Part shown: positions 1 through 7,798 of the stretch, piece by piece
Numbering within the stretch: the first letter of the stretch is position 1
Layout: each line of letters begins with the position of its first letter
Source: Sulfurospirillaceae bacterium
Lineage (GTDB): Bacteria; Campylobacterota; Campylobacteria; Campylobacterales; Sulfurospirillaceae
Assembly (NCBI GenBank): GCA_028693565.1
Contig: JAQUVE010000008.1
Span: forward strand, 1-42,222
Length of the DNA: 42,222 bases
Direction of reading: 5' to 3'
Translations under genes and position numbers: made by a program
The notes under the pieces: generated by a model
Told to the model about the DNA's origin: nothing
The model's input: only the letters and a program-made list of their open reading frames with translations
Database searches by the model: none

Positions 1-1
1 T

Positions 2-115
2 AAAGCAACAACGATTGGTGGCTTTTTAACAAAGCTCAAACTTTTCATCACCGCTTATGCTATCAATTGCTTTTTGAAGCTTGGTGATGACAAAAAAGCT
101 TTACTGTTTAACTAG
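2..115 (+). CDS. C-terminal end of an unidentified protein (partial)
   Basis: An open frame enters from the left edge and runs 37 codons to a TAG at 113-115. It reads as a plausible Lys/Leu-rich C-terminus (TTIGGFLTKLKLF...LGDDKKALLFN). There is no start inside the window, so the ORF track missed it. It would converge with the next gene, ending 9 bases from it. The family cannot be recognised from this tail, and chance openness over 37 codons is possible. Confidence 0.3.
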   Translation, partial: KATTIGGFLTKLKLFITAYAINCFLKLGDDKKALLFN

Positions 116-124
116 CAGTTTGAG

Positions 125-529
125 TTAAATAAATCCTTTGTAATTTTTGATAAACTGTTTTATGCCCTCTTGTGCAAAAAAAGCTTCATCCCAAAGTTTA
201 TGGTCAATAATATTAAAGTATTGTTCTTTAAGTACATAGACTTCGATAGGAATACTTTGGTGGTCTTCCAACAAAGCTTCCAGGCTTCTACGTTCATAAA
301 AGATGCCCTCAAACTCATCTAAAATTTTCATATCTTCATCGATTATATCGAAATAAACAACGCCTTGAACACTTTCATCAGCTGGAAAAATTACAGGATA
401 AACATCATTGAGAACACACCGTCGTGCATAGCCATTGAGTGTTGCTTTGCGTGAGTGATACTCTCCTTTGACCAGCTTCTCCCAAACATCATTGAACATT
501 AAAGAACCATAGGTTAATAAATTTGCCAT
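125..529 (-). CDS. gamma-glutamylcyclotransferase (GGCT/AIG2)-like family protein
   Basis: The 134-aa product starts with MANLLTYGSLMF, the YGSL-type glycine loop that opens GGCT-fold proteins. It has an acidic DEFEGIFYERR segment near residue 75, where the family carries its catalytic Glu. Family members cyclise gamma-glutamyl amines or peptides, but many bacterial homologues are untested, so the substrate is unknown. I start it at 529, not at the ORF-track start 571, because AAGGAG lies 5 nt upstream of the inner ATG and the longer N-terminus (NPKACYYF) does not belong to the fold. It is a single cytosolic gene, divergent from the GNAT gene. Confidence 0.7.
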   Translation of the reverse strand: MANLLTYGSLMFNDVWEKLVKGEYHSRKATLNGYARRCVLNDVYPVIFPADESVQGVVYFDIIDEDMKILDEFEGIFYERRSLEALLEDHQSIPIEVYVLKEQYFNIIDHKLWDEAFFAQEGIKQFIKNYKGFI

Positions 530-632
530 CTTATCTCCTTTGATAAAATAATAGCACGCTTTTGGGTTCATGAGATGTTTAAAAATAGACCAAAATGGTA
601 TAATAAAGCACTAAGACTTTAAGGAAGTGCGC

Positions 633-1088
633 ATGGAGATGAAACGTACAAGCAATGCAGATATCCATTTTCAGATTTTGACTCAACACCTTGATCAAGA
701 ACTCAATGCACGTTACGGTGCGCTTCAAAGTAGCTATGATAAACATAATGTGATCGTTCCCATAGAGACAGCATTGGTAGGCTTTGATGAAACAATGCCC
801 GTTGCATGTGGGTGTTTTAAAGTGATTGATGATAAAACTGTAGAGATTAAGAGAATGTTTGTTTTATCTGAATATCGCAGACAAGGCATTTCAACACAGA
901 TGTTACATGCGCTAGAACAATGGGCCATTTCTTTAGGCTATTGTATGGCACGCCTTGAAACAGGGAAAAGACAACCAGAGGCGATTGGGTTGTATCAAAA
1001 ATATGGCTATGAGATTATTGATAATTTTGAGCCTTATAGGGGTATTGACAATAGCGTATGTATGCAAAAAACATTAAGGAGCGAATGA
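633..1088 (+). CDS. GNAT family N-acetyltransferase
   Basis: The 151-aa protein has the GNAT acetyl-CoA core. The beta-4 segment VEIKRMFVLSEYRRQGIS is followed by the Q/R-x-x-G-x-S/G pyrophosphate loop, and by a C-terminal EAIGLYQKYGYEII motif that closes the fold. These enzymes move an acetyl group from acetyl-CoA to an amine. The acceptor cannot be told here. The ATG at 633 is preferred over the upstream GTG at 627 because AAGGA at 621-625 is properly spaced only from 633. It is the first gene of a plus-strand run and overlaps ogt by one to four bases. Confidence 0.75.
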   Translation: MEMKRTSNADIHFQILTQHLDQELNARYGALQSSYDKHNVIVPIETALVGFDETMPVACGCFKVIDDKTVEIKRMFVLSEYRRQGISTQMLHALEQWAISLGYCMARLETGKRQPEAIGLYQKYGYEIIDNFEPYRGIDNSVCMQKTLRSE

Positions 1089-1540
1089 TGGCGCAGTGTA
1101 GTATTGATACTCCTTTGGGACGAGTGATCGCTACGTCGGATGAGGTAGGTATATGCGCACTTGATTTTGACACTACAGTGTTAGTTAAAGAAGAGAGTGA
1201 TAAACATCTTGAACAACTTAAGCATGAATTGAAAGAGTATTTTTTAGGTAAGCGCACTACATTTGAAGTGAGCATCCATCCTACAGGTACACTGTTTCAA
1301 TTAAGTGTTTGGAATGTTTTATGTACGATTCCTTATGGGCATACCATTTCGTACAGTGAAGAGGCAAAACTGTTAAACCATCCTAAAGCAACACGAGCCG
1401 TTGCTAATGCCAATGGGAAAAATCCACTTCCTATTATTATTCCATGTCATAGAGTCATTGCTAAAGATCACAGCTTGGGTGGATATAGCGGTGGATTGTG
1501 GCGCAAAGAGATACTTCTTGATTTAGAAAAGCAACGATGA
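1088..1540 (+). CDS. ogt: methylated-DNA--[protein]-cysteine S-methyltransferase
   Basis: This is an O6-alkylguanine DNA alkyltransferase. It takes the alkyl group from O6-alkylguanine irreversibly onto its own cysteine. The active-site motif PCHRVI is intact, preceded by RAVANANGKNPLPIIIP (the Asn hinge), and followed by the usual GGYSGGLWRKEILLDLE end. At about 150 aa it is the Ogt/MGMT length, without an Ada domain. The ORF track starts at 1058, but AAGGAG at 1076-1081 points to ATG 1088 (6-nt spacing) or ATG 1085 (3 nt). It overlaps the GNAT stop upstream and glycerate kinase downstream (ATGA), so translational coupling is likely. Confidence 0.92.
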   Translation: MAQCSIDTPLGRVIATSDEVGICALDFDTTVLVKEESDKHLEQLKHELKEYFLGKRTTFEVSIHPTGTLFQLSVWNVLCTIPYGHTISYSEEAKLLNHPKATRAVANANGKNPLPIIIPCHRVIAKDHSLGGYSGGLWRKEILLDLEKQR

Positions 1541-2715
1541 AAGTAGTGATAACGATAGATTCATTTAAAGGTTGTCTTAGCTCTTATGCTCTTTCAGAGT
1601 GTGTGAGAGAAGGTATCAAAGCCGTCTATCCTAATGCTGTTATTAAGGCGTTTGAAGTGGCCGATGGAGGCGAGGGAACCGTACAGGCAATGGTCAATAA
1701 TACCCATGGAAAAATCGTTACGTGTAAAGTGCATGATCCCTTAATGAACCTTATAGATGCACAGTATGGTATTTTAGGTGATGGCAAAACTGCTATCATT
1801 GAGATGGCCGCGGCCGCGGGACTTCCTCTCGTTCCTCCACACCTACGTAATCCAAGAATTGCAACAACTTTTGGCGTAGGTGAACTCATCAAAGATGCTT
1901 TGGAAAAAGGGTGTCGAGATTTTATCGTAGGCATTGGTGGCAGTGCGACCAATGATGCGGGACTTGGGATGTTACAAGCTTTAGGATTTCATTTTTTGGA
2001 TGATATGGGCAAGGATGTTGGTTTAGGCGGTGACGCCTTGGGTAATATTGTACGCATTGAGGGTGCGATGGCACTTTCTGCTCTCAAAGAGAGTCGTTTT
2101 ACCATCGCATGTGACGTTGATAATCCGATGTATGGTGAGCGAGGTGCAGCACATATCTATGGCAAACAAAAAGGTGCAAATAGTGAAGATGTACTTATCT
2201 TAGATGCCAATGTTAAACATTTTACAGAGGTGATTGAACAGCAATTGCATAAAAATGTCGCTCACATAGCAGGTTCTGGTGCCGCAGGTGCTTTGGGTGG
2301 CGGTTTTCTAGCCTTTTTAAATGCAACACTGCAACCAGGCATTGATATTATCTTAGATACCATTCATTTTGAAGAACACATCAAAGATGCTCAGTTTGTC
2401 ATAACAGGTGAAGGAAAAATCGACGCACAATCAGCGATGGGAAAAGTCATCAGTGGGATTGCCAAACGATGTATAAAGCACGAAGTTCCTCTTTTGGCTT
2501 TTGCAGGGCATGTTGAACAGAGTGCTAAAGCCTTGCATACGTATGGCGTTACGGCACTTTTTTCAATCATTCATGCTCCGATAAGTCTTGAAGAAGCGAT
2601 GTGTGAAGATACAACAAAAGTTTTAATGAAACAAGCTGTTGAAGAGGTTTTTAGAGTGATCAAAGTAGCTTCTCTAAAAAACAATCCAGTGTTAGAGTGT
2701 AAAGAATCAAAATAA
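1537..2715 (+). CDS. glycerate kinase (GlxK/GarK type)
   Basis: The 392-aa protein belongs to the glycerate kinase type-1 family (PF02595), which phosphorylates glycerate, usually to 2-phosphoglycerate. Diagnostic segments are the N-terminal IDSFKGCLSS, the VADGGEGT loop near residue 45, the GIGGSATNDAG(L)GM glycine-rich motif near residue 135, GSGAAGALGGG near residue 247, and VITGEGKID near residue 290. Length and order are normal for the family. The gene starts in a 4-nt overlap with ogt and lies 11 nt before the NFACT gene, so it is probably co-transcribed. The product would feed glycolysis near enolase. Confidence 0.92.
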   Translation: MKVVITIDSFKGCLSSYALSECVREGIKAVYPNAVIKAFEVADGGEGTVQAMVNNTHGKIVTCKVHDPLMNLIDAQYGILGDGKTAIIEMAAAAGLPLVPPHLRNPRIATTFGVGELIKDALEKGCRDFIVGIGGSATNDAGLGMLQALGFHFLDDMGKDVGLGGDALGNIVRIEGAMALSALKESRFTIACDVDNPMYGERGAAHIYGKQKGANSEDVLILDANVKHFTEVIEQQLHKNVAHIAGSGAAGALGGGFLAFLNATLQPGIDIILDTIHFEEHIKDAQFVITGEGKIDAQSAMGKVISGIAKRCIKHEVPLLAFAGHVEQSAKALHTYGVTALFSIIHAPISLEEAMCEDTTKVLMKQAVEEVFRVIKVASLKNNPVLECKESK

Positions 2716-2726
2716 GAAAGAATTTA

Positions 2727-4058
2727 ATGAAACATTCAGAACTGGTTAAAATAACCGAATACCTCCAGCAATTTAAAAAAATATCCTCCATCTCACGTGC
2801 AGATGATAATGTGCTTAAAATCTATTTTGAGCGAGGCTTACCTTTGTTTGTGGATTTGAGCCGTAATGATTCGTATGTTTTTATCAAAGAAGATTTTAAA
2901 CGCTCTAAACTTTATAATGCTCCCTTTGATGTTATTCTCTCAAAGCGTTTTGCCAACAGTGCTTTAGAAGTGGTTGAAGTAGAGGCGGGCAACCGCATTT
3001 TACGTTTGCGTGCTTTGGCAAGTTCTAGTTATAAAGCGCAACGTACCATCTTACAACTTGAATTTACAGGGCGCAACACCAATGCTATCATTTTAGATGA
3101 TGAAGGCATTGTATTAGAAGCACTTCGTCATATTGATGCAAGTGTTAGTTTTCGCAGTGTTAAAGTAGGTGAGCCTCTAGTTGCATTGCCTCCACGAGAA
3201 CTTAAAGAAAAGTCTTTTGAGATGCAAGGATGCATTGAAGAGCATCTAGCATTGGCCTATCAAAAACGTTTGCAAGTGAGGCTTACAGATAGTAAAACAC
3301 AAAAAATAGCCCTTATTAGCAAGAAGATAGAGAAACTTATAGCACATATCAACATATTGGAAAATGAGGCTGAACTTTATGTCCAGAGTGATATCGCTAA
3401 TCATCACGGTACGCTAGTGCTTGCTAATTTACAGCATATCAAGGGATACCAAGAGTCTGTAAATATAGTGGATTTTGAAGGTAATGACATTGAAATTCCA
3501 TTGCCCAAAGAGGCACAAACCCCTCAAATGGCGGCCAATATACTTTTTAAAAAGTCTAAAAAGTTACGCCAAAAAGCGCTTTCTGTGCATCGACAAAAAG
3601 AAAATTTAGAGGAGAAAAAGCTCTTTTTAGAACGCTTGTGTGAAATGGTGCACAGTTGTGTCGATGAGGAAGAACTTAATATCTTCGTGCCAAAACAACG
3701 TCAAAGTAAACAAAAAAATGATGATAGTTTGTATTATGAAACCTTTTTTCTTGAGGGCTATAAAATTATGCTTGGCAAAAATGAAAAAGGTAATATCACC
3801 TTACTCAAAGAAGCCAAAAAAAGTGATATTTGGTTACACATCAAAGAAATGCCTTCAGCTCATGTTATCATTAGGACGGAAAAACAAAATATTCCCGAAC
3901 CCGTTTTACTTTTTGCCGCAAAGCTATGCGTAAATTTTAGCGTCTCTCAAAAAGGTGGCTATTTGGTCGATTATACTCCACGTAAAAACGTTAAACCTTT
4001 TGATGGAGCGAATGTTGCTTATGAAGTGTATCAAACACTGAAAATTTATAAAGAGTAG
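2727..4058 (+). CDS. NFACT family protein (RqcH/Tae2-like, fibronectin-binding-like)
   Basis: The 443-aa protein has an NFACT-N-like start (GRNTNAIILDDEGIVLEALRH near residues 115-135), a lysine/glutamate-rich helical middle that probably forms a coiled coil, and an NFACT-R domain at about residues 340-440 with KSDIWLHIKEMPSAHVII and YTPRKNVKPF. Bacillus RqcH, the best-known member, binds stalled 50S subunits and adds C-terminal Ala tails. This protein is shorter than the roughly 570-aa Firmicute form, as I recall is usual in Campylobacterota. The Asp-Arg pair needed for tRNA binding in RqcH seems to read Asn89-Arg90 here, so the function may differ. The start is ATG after AAGAAAG. Confidence 0.8.
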   Translation: MKHSELVKITEYLQQFKKISSISRADDNVLKIYFERGLPLFVDLSRNDSYVFIKEDFKRSKLYNAPFDVILSKRFANSALEVVEVEAGNRILRLRALASSSYKAQRTILQLEFTGRNTNAIILDDEGIVLEALRHIDASVSFRSVKVGEPLVALPPRELKEKSFEMQGCIEEHLALAYQKRLQVRLTDSKTQKIALISKKIEKLIAHINILENEAELYVQSDIANHHGTLVLANLQHIKGYQESVNIVDFEGNDIEIPLPKEAQTPQMAANILFKKSKKLRQKALSVHRQKENLEEKKLFLERLCEMVHSCVDEEELNIFVPKQRQSKQKNDDSLYYETFFLEGYKIMLGKNEKGNITLLKEAKKSDIWLHIKEMPSAHVIIRTEKQNIPEPVLLFAAKLCVNFSVSQKGGYLVDYTPRKNVKPFDGANVAYEVYQTLKIYKE

Positions 4059-4080
4059 CGACGTATTTCTGGCTTTCAAG

Positions 4081-4143
4081 AGCCAAGCTTTAGCGCCTAG
4101 AGCAACGTAGCTTTTTGGGCTTTGCCTAAGAAGCGTGTAAAGA
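4081..4143. repeat. intergenic structured repeat, copy A
   Basis: This stretch between the NFACT gene and the small acidic ORF matches 6454-6517 over about 62 bases with roughly nine mismatches by hand alignment. The shared core is TAGCTTTTTGGGCTTTGCC, ending in AAGCGTGTAAA. It contains short inverted parts (GGGC-TTT-GCC). It is not coding on either strand as far as I can see. Confidence 0.65.
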
Positions 4144-4160
4144 TGAAAAAGGAGCCTCTC

Positions 4161-4481
4161 ATGCCCGTTGGTCCTATTGGTAGTGTGATTTATGCCAATC
4201 AACTCACGACACTTCAAGCTTCCAAACAAGGTGATTATCAAAATAGAGTTGACATACAAAATGCTGCTGCGGCAGCTTTACTTAACGAAAAAGAAGATGA
4301 AATTCAAGAGGTGAGGCCCACTGAGGAAACGTATCGTATTGATCCTGAAAATGAACATGAAAAACAAAAGCGTGATGAAGAGAGTGGCGAAAAAGAAGAA
4401 GAGATACGTCAAGAAAAGCATGCGCATACGCAAGACGATGAAGAACCTACCCATTTAGGCTTACTAGACATTAAAGCTTAA
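4161..4481 (+). CDS. small acidic hypothetical protein
   Basis: The family is not recognised. The 106-aa product begins MPVGPIGSVIYANQL, has a short QNAAAAALLNEKEDEI helix, and then a highly charged Glu/Lys/Arg/Asp tail that looks disordered, ending in THLGLLDIKA. There is no signal peptide, membrane segment or cysteine pattern. The start at 4161 is chosen over the ORF-track 4122 because AAAAAGGAG sits 6 nt upstream and the 39 extra bases overlap the intergenic repeat. The uncharged, patterned N-terminus suggests a short binding motif and the tail a linker, but this is only inference. It lies 49 nt before cdsA. Confidence 0.6.
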   Translation: MPVGPIGSVIYANQLTTLQASKQGDYQNRVDIQNAAAAALLNEKEDEIQEVRPTEETYRIDPENEHEKQKRDEESGEKEEEIRQEKHAHTQDDEEPTHLGLLDIKA

Positions 4482-4530
4482 ACTCACATTTGCTTTGCTA
4501 TTATTTTAAAAATTACATGAAGAGTAAAGC

Positions 4531-5295
4531 ATGAACCTCAAAGCACTAATTGAATCCAATAAACAACGTGTCCTCACTGGTCTTGCCATGATTGCATTTG
4601 CTGCGGTTGTCGCCTTTTTAGACAATGGTTTTCTTACATGGGCCATTTTAGGAGTGATGTATCTTTTTGCATTTTATGAATCTATGAATCTTTTTGGTGT
4701 TAAAGACAATAAACTTTTTGTCTATGCGGTCGCATTGTGGCTTTGCGCTTATGTTTACCCAAATCCAGATGATTTAATTTATTTAATGCTTATCATCTCT
4801 TTAGCCATTATGGCGTATACAAAACAGATCAATTATGCCATGCTTGCGCCACTTTTGTATCCTTCTATTCCGATGCTCTTTATGTATACGTTATACCATG
4901 ATTTTGGCATGAATATTTTATTGTGGCTGGTGATCGTAGTAGCACTGACTGACACAGGGGCTTACTTTGTAGGTAAAAGTATCGGTAAAACACCTTTTTC
5001 TCCCACGTCACCCAATAAAACGCTAGAAGGGGTTTTAGGTGGAGTCATTATCGCTAGTATTGCTGGGTTTTTAGTCGGCAATTTTTTCGTTTCTGTATGG
5101 CTTGCTCTTTTCATCTCTGTGATTGTTTCGGTCACTTCAGTTTTTGGTGATTTATTTGAGAGTTTACTCAAACGAGAAGCGGATGTTAAAGATAGTGGTA
5201 CTCTTTTCCCTGGTCATGGAGGGATGTTAGATCGTTTGGATGGTTATTTATTTAGTGTGATTGTGATGGTTATCTTACTTAGAGGGCTTGCTTAA
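4531..5295 (+). CDS. cdsA: phosphatidate cytidylyltransferase (CDP-diglyceride synthase)
   Basis: This inner-membrane enzyme makes CDP-diacylglycerol from phosphatidic acid and CTP, the branch point for all phospholipids. The 254-aa protein has about eight hydrophobic segments and the CTP_transf_1 signature close to the C-terminus: DLFESLLKREADVKDSG, then PGHGGMLDRLDG. A second conserved block, SPNKTLEGVLGG, lies near residue 160, after DTGAYFVGKSIGKTPFSP. Length is typical. The start ATG follows GAAGAG. The stop codon directly abuts the GTG of dxr, a cdsA-dxr pairing common in Campylobacterota. Confidence 0.95.
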   Translation: MNLKALIESNKQRVLTGLAMIAFAAVVAFLDNGFLTWAILGVMYLFAFYESMNLFGVKDNKLFVYAVALWLCAYVYPNPDDLIYLMLIISLAIMAYTKQINYAMLAPLLYPSIPMLFMYTLYHDFGMNILLWLVIVVALTDTGAYFVGKSIGKTPFSPTSPNKTLEGVLGGVIIASIAGFLVGNFFVSVWLALFISVIVSVTSVFGDLFESLLKREADVKDSGTLFPGHGGMLDRLDGYLFSVIVMVILLRGLA

Positions 5296-6366
5296 GTGGT
5301 CATACTTGGTAGTACTGGCTCAATTGGAGTCAATGCTTTAGCGATTGCAAAACGGTTTAATCTGCATGTGGAAGCATTGGTAGCAGGTAAAAATATCGCT
5401 CTTTTAAATGAGCAAATTAAAGCATTTAATCCCACATGTGTTTGTATTGCGGATGAAGCAGATAAATCCTTGGTTAATCATAACCGTGTTTATGTTGGCA
5501 ACGCAGGTATTTTAGAGATTCTTAATCGCTCAATGAGTGATATTGTCGTGAATGCACTTGTAGGCTTTGTTGGGCTTGCTCCAAGCATTGAGACTTTAAG
5601 GTTGGGTAAGCGTTTGGCCCTTGCTAATAAAGAGTCTTTAGTCGTTGCTGGCCATCTGCTTGATACTTCTAAAATCATTCCTATCGATAGCGAGCATTTT
5701 GGTTTATGGTATCTCTTAAATGGACGTGCTGTAACGGGCATGACGATTACTGCGAGTGGAGGAGCTTTCCGTGATACACCACTAGAGCAACTCGCTCATA
5801 TGAGTCCTGCTGATGCTTTAAAGCATCCTAATTGGAACATGGGCTCTAAAATTACTATTGATAGCGCGACGATGACCAATAAACTTTTTGAACTTTTGGA
5901 AGCCAAATGGTTATTTGGGTGTGAAAAATTAGGCGCAATTATCGAGCCAAAGTCTATCATTCATGCTTTTGTGGAGTTTCAAGATGGAAGCACAACGGCG
6001 CATCTTGCTAATGCTGATATGAAATTGCCGATTGCTTATGCCCTTTTGGGTGAAGTAAAAGAGCGTATTTTGCCACATGTTGATTTGGCTTCCATAGGTG
6101 GATTTAATTTCTCGCCAATTTGTGAACAACGTTTTCCTATTTGGGAAATCAAAGATGATGTTTTAGCTAATCCTAAACGAGGTGTGGTTATAAATGCGGC
6201 AAATGAAGTGGCGCAAACACATTTTTTTCAAGGTAAAATCAATATTTTAGAGTTGGCGCAGTTAACTAAAAAGGCTTACCATCATTTTGAGGATACATTC
6301 CCACAAACTTTAGATGAAGTCTTTGAAATCGATAAAGAAGTACGGCACTATTGCTTATCGCTTTAG
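5296..6366 (+). CDS. dxr: 1-deoxy-D-xylulose 5-phosphate reductoisomerase
   Basis: Second step of the MEP isoprenoid pathway: it converts DXP to 2-C-methyl-D-erythritol 4-phosphate with NADPH. The NADPH loop GSTGSIG is at residues 5-11, LANKESLV near 110, the substrate/metal segment IDSEHFGLW near 128, SGGAFRDTP near 150, and HPNWNMGSKITIDSATM near 175. At 356 aa it is the short epsilonproteobacterial length. It starts with GTG immediately after the cdsA TAA, so it relies on coupling. Its last codons (TCG CTT TAG) fall in a copy of the intergenic repeat, so that element may have supplied the stop. Confidence 0.95.
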   Translation: MVILGSTGSIGVNALAIAKRFNLHVEALVAGKNIALLNEQIKAFNPTCVCIADEADKSLVNHNRVYVGNAGILEILNRSMSDIVVNALVGFVGLAPSIETLRLGKRLALANKESLVVAGHLLDTSKIIPIDSEHFGLWYLLNGRAVTGMTITASGGAFRDTPLEQLAHMSPADALKHPNWNMGSKITIDSATMTNKLFELLEAKWLFGCEKLGAIIEPKSIIHAFVEFQDGSTTAHLANADMKLPIAYALLGEVKERILPHVDLASIGGFNFSPICEQRFPIWEIKDDVLANPKRGVVINAANEVAQTHFFQGKINILELAQLTKKAYHHFEDTFPQTLDEVFEIDKEVRHYCLSL

Positions 6367-6387
6367 CGTAGCTTTTTAGGCTTTGCC
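6360..6387. repeat. intergenic structured repeat, partial copy C
   Basis: GCTTTA followed by GCGTAGCTTTTTAGGCTTTGCC equals copy B (6454-6517) with a 12-base internal deletion. It includes the dxr stop codon and the final two codons of dxr. Confidence 0.55.
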
Positions 6388-6435
6388 GTGAGTTGTTATA
6401 AAATTGTAAAATAAAAAACTAGAGAGTGTCAGGGG

Positions 6436-6463
6436 AAGCTTCTGCCTCGAATGAGGCAAGCTT
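6436..6463. other. hairpin in the uraA leader, overlapping repeat copy B
   Basis: AAGCTT-CT-GCCTC, loop GAAT, GAGGC-AAGCTT form an 11-bp stem with a 2-nt bulge. There is no T-run after it, so it is not a standard terminator. It sits upstream of the permease start and could affect leader folding or mark the repeat boundary. Confidence 0.5.
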
Positions 6464-6517
6464 TAGTGCATAGCGCAGCGTAGCTTTTTAGGCTTTGCCT
6501 GGAAAGCGTGTAAAAAT
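6454..6517. repeat. intergenic structured repeat, copy B
   Basis: This is the partner of copy A (4081-4143), with about 85 percent identity by eye. It begins AGGCAAGCTTTAG and ends GAAAGCGTGTAAA. The 5' GGCAAGC and 3' GCTTTGCC are near-complementary, so the whole unit could fold as a long stem. It ends about 20 bases before the permease start codon. Confidence 0.65.
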
Positions 6518-6535
6518 TAAAACAAAGAGGTGTCA

Positions 6536-7786
6536 ATGTTACACAGTACAGACTATAACTTTAGGCTCAAAGACAGCATTATCGGGCTGCAGTTTTTGTT
6601 CGTTGCCTTTGGTGCATTAGTTTTGGTGCCCATTCTTACAGGCTTAAATCCTAATGTGGCGCTATTTACAGCAGGGCTTGGAACACTCATTTTCCAAGTG
6701 GTGACGCGTAAAGCCGTTCCACCCGTTTTTTTAGCATCATCATTTGCGTTTATTGCGCCGATTATTTATGGGGTAAAAACATGGGGAATTGCTGGAACGA
6801 TGAGTGGCCTTGTGGCAGCAGGGTTGTTTTATGTGTTATTGAGTGTATTGATCCAGCTTAAAGGCACAAATTTTTTACATGTTATGTTGCCACCGGTAGT
6901 AACAGGTCCTGTTATTATGACGATTGGGCTTATCCTCTCTCCCGTGGCAGTTAACATGGCGATGGGAAAAACAGGGGATGGCGCCATTGTATTAGTTCCT
7001 TTTACGCAAGCCATTACGATTTCTCTAATAGCGCTTGCTGCGACCATGTTGGCAACTTTAATGGGTAAAGGCGTGCTTCGTTTATTACCAATTATGTGTG
7101 GTATTGTTGCAGGATATATAGTCTCACTTGCTTTTGGGATTGTCAATTTTAGCTCTGTTACCAATGCTCCTTGGTTCGCAATGCCTGCTTTTAGTGCTCC
7201 AGAGTTTAACATGGAAGCGATTTTATATATTCTACCTATCGCCATTGCACCAGCGGTTGAGCATGTTGGTGATATTCTAGCCATTAGTAATGTGACTAAA
7301 AAAGATTATTTACAAAAACCAGGTCTTAAAATGACTCTTTTAGGCGATGGTTTAGCAACCAGTGCTGCTTCTTTGTTTGGCGGACCTCCTAATACAACTT
7401 ATTCTGAAGTGACGGGTGCTGTGACCATTACTAAAGCATTTAATCCTGCCATTATGACATGGGCTGCCATCTTTGCAATTGTTTTAGCGTTTGTTGGAAA
7501 ACTAGGAGGGTTGTTGGCTACGATTCCAGTCCCAGTTATGGGTGGTATTTTATTGCTTTTATTTGGAATTATTGCTTCTATTGGTATGGAAACGTTGATT
7601 AAAGGTAAAGTGGATATGGCAGATCCACGCAATATGATTATCGTCTCTATTATTTTAGTTTTTGCTATTGGTGGAATGACCTTTGACTTTGGTGGCACCA
7701 AATTTAGCGGTATTGGTTTAGGTGCTATTGTCGGTATTCTTCTCAATCTTGTTTTACCAAAAACACGCCACTTTGATGGCTATTAA
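6536..7786 (+). CDS. uraA: uracil permease-type nucleobase:cation symporter (NCS2 family)
   Basis: Inner-membrane transporter of 416 aa with about 12-14 hydrophobic segments, taking up uracil (or xanthine) with protons or sodium. UraA-like signatures are IAPAVEHVGDILAISNV near residue 240, where UraA has its substrate-binding Glu/His region, and FGGPPNTTYSEVTGAVTITK near residue 285 (UraA: PNTTYGEN). The N-terminal GLQFLFVAFGALVLVPILTGLNP block is also family-typical. Specificity for uracil is inferred. The start is ATG 6536 with AAAGAGG 5 nt upstream; the GTG at 6530 in the ORF track overlaps that SD. It lies 12 nt before the symporter gene. Confidence 0.88.
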   Translation: MLHSTDYNFRLKDSIIGLQFLFVAFGALVLVPILTGLNPNVALFTAGLGTLIFQVVTRKAVPPVFLASSFAFIAPIIYGVKTWGIAGTMSGLVAAGLFYVLLSVLIQLKGTNFLHVMLPPVVTGPVIMTIGLILSPVAVNMAMGKTGDGAIVLVPFTQAITISLIALAATMLATLMGKGVLRLLPIMCGIVAGYIVSLAFGIVNFSSVTNAPWFAMPAFSAPEFNMEAILYILPIAIAPAVEHVGDILAISNVTKKDYLQKPGLKMTLLGDGLATSAASLFGGPPNTTYSEVTGAVTITKAFNPAIMTWAAIFAIVLAFVGKLGGLLATIPVPVMGGILLLLFGIIASIGMETLIKGKVDMADPRNMIIVSIILVFAIGGMTFDFGGTKFSGIGLGAIVGILLNLVLPKTRHFDGY

Positions 7787-7798
7787 TAAGGAAGCGCT

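Noticed and set aside
6829-7284. 151-aa minus-strand ORF (and 7399-7746) inside the permease gene
   Set aside because: They are antisense shadows of a well-supported NCS2 transporter; translations are low-complexity and have no SD or family signature.
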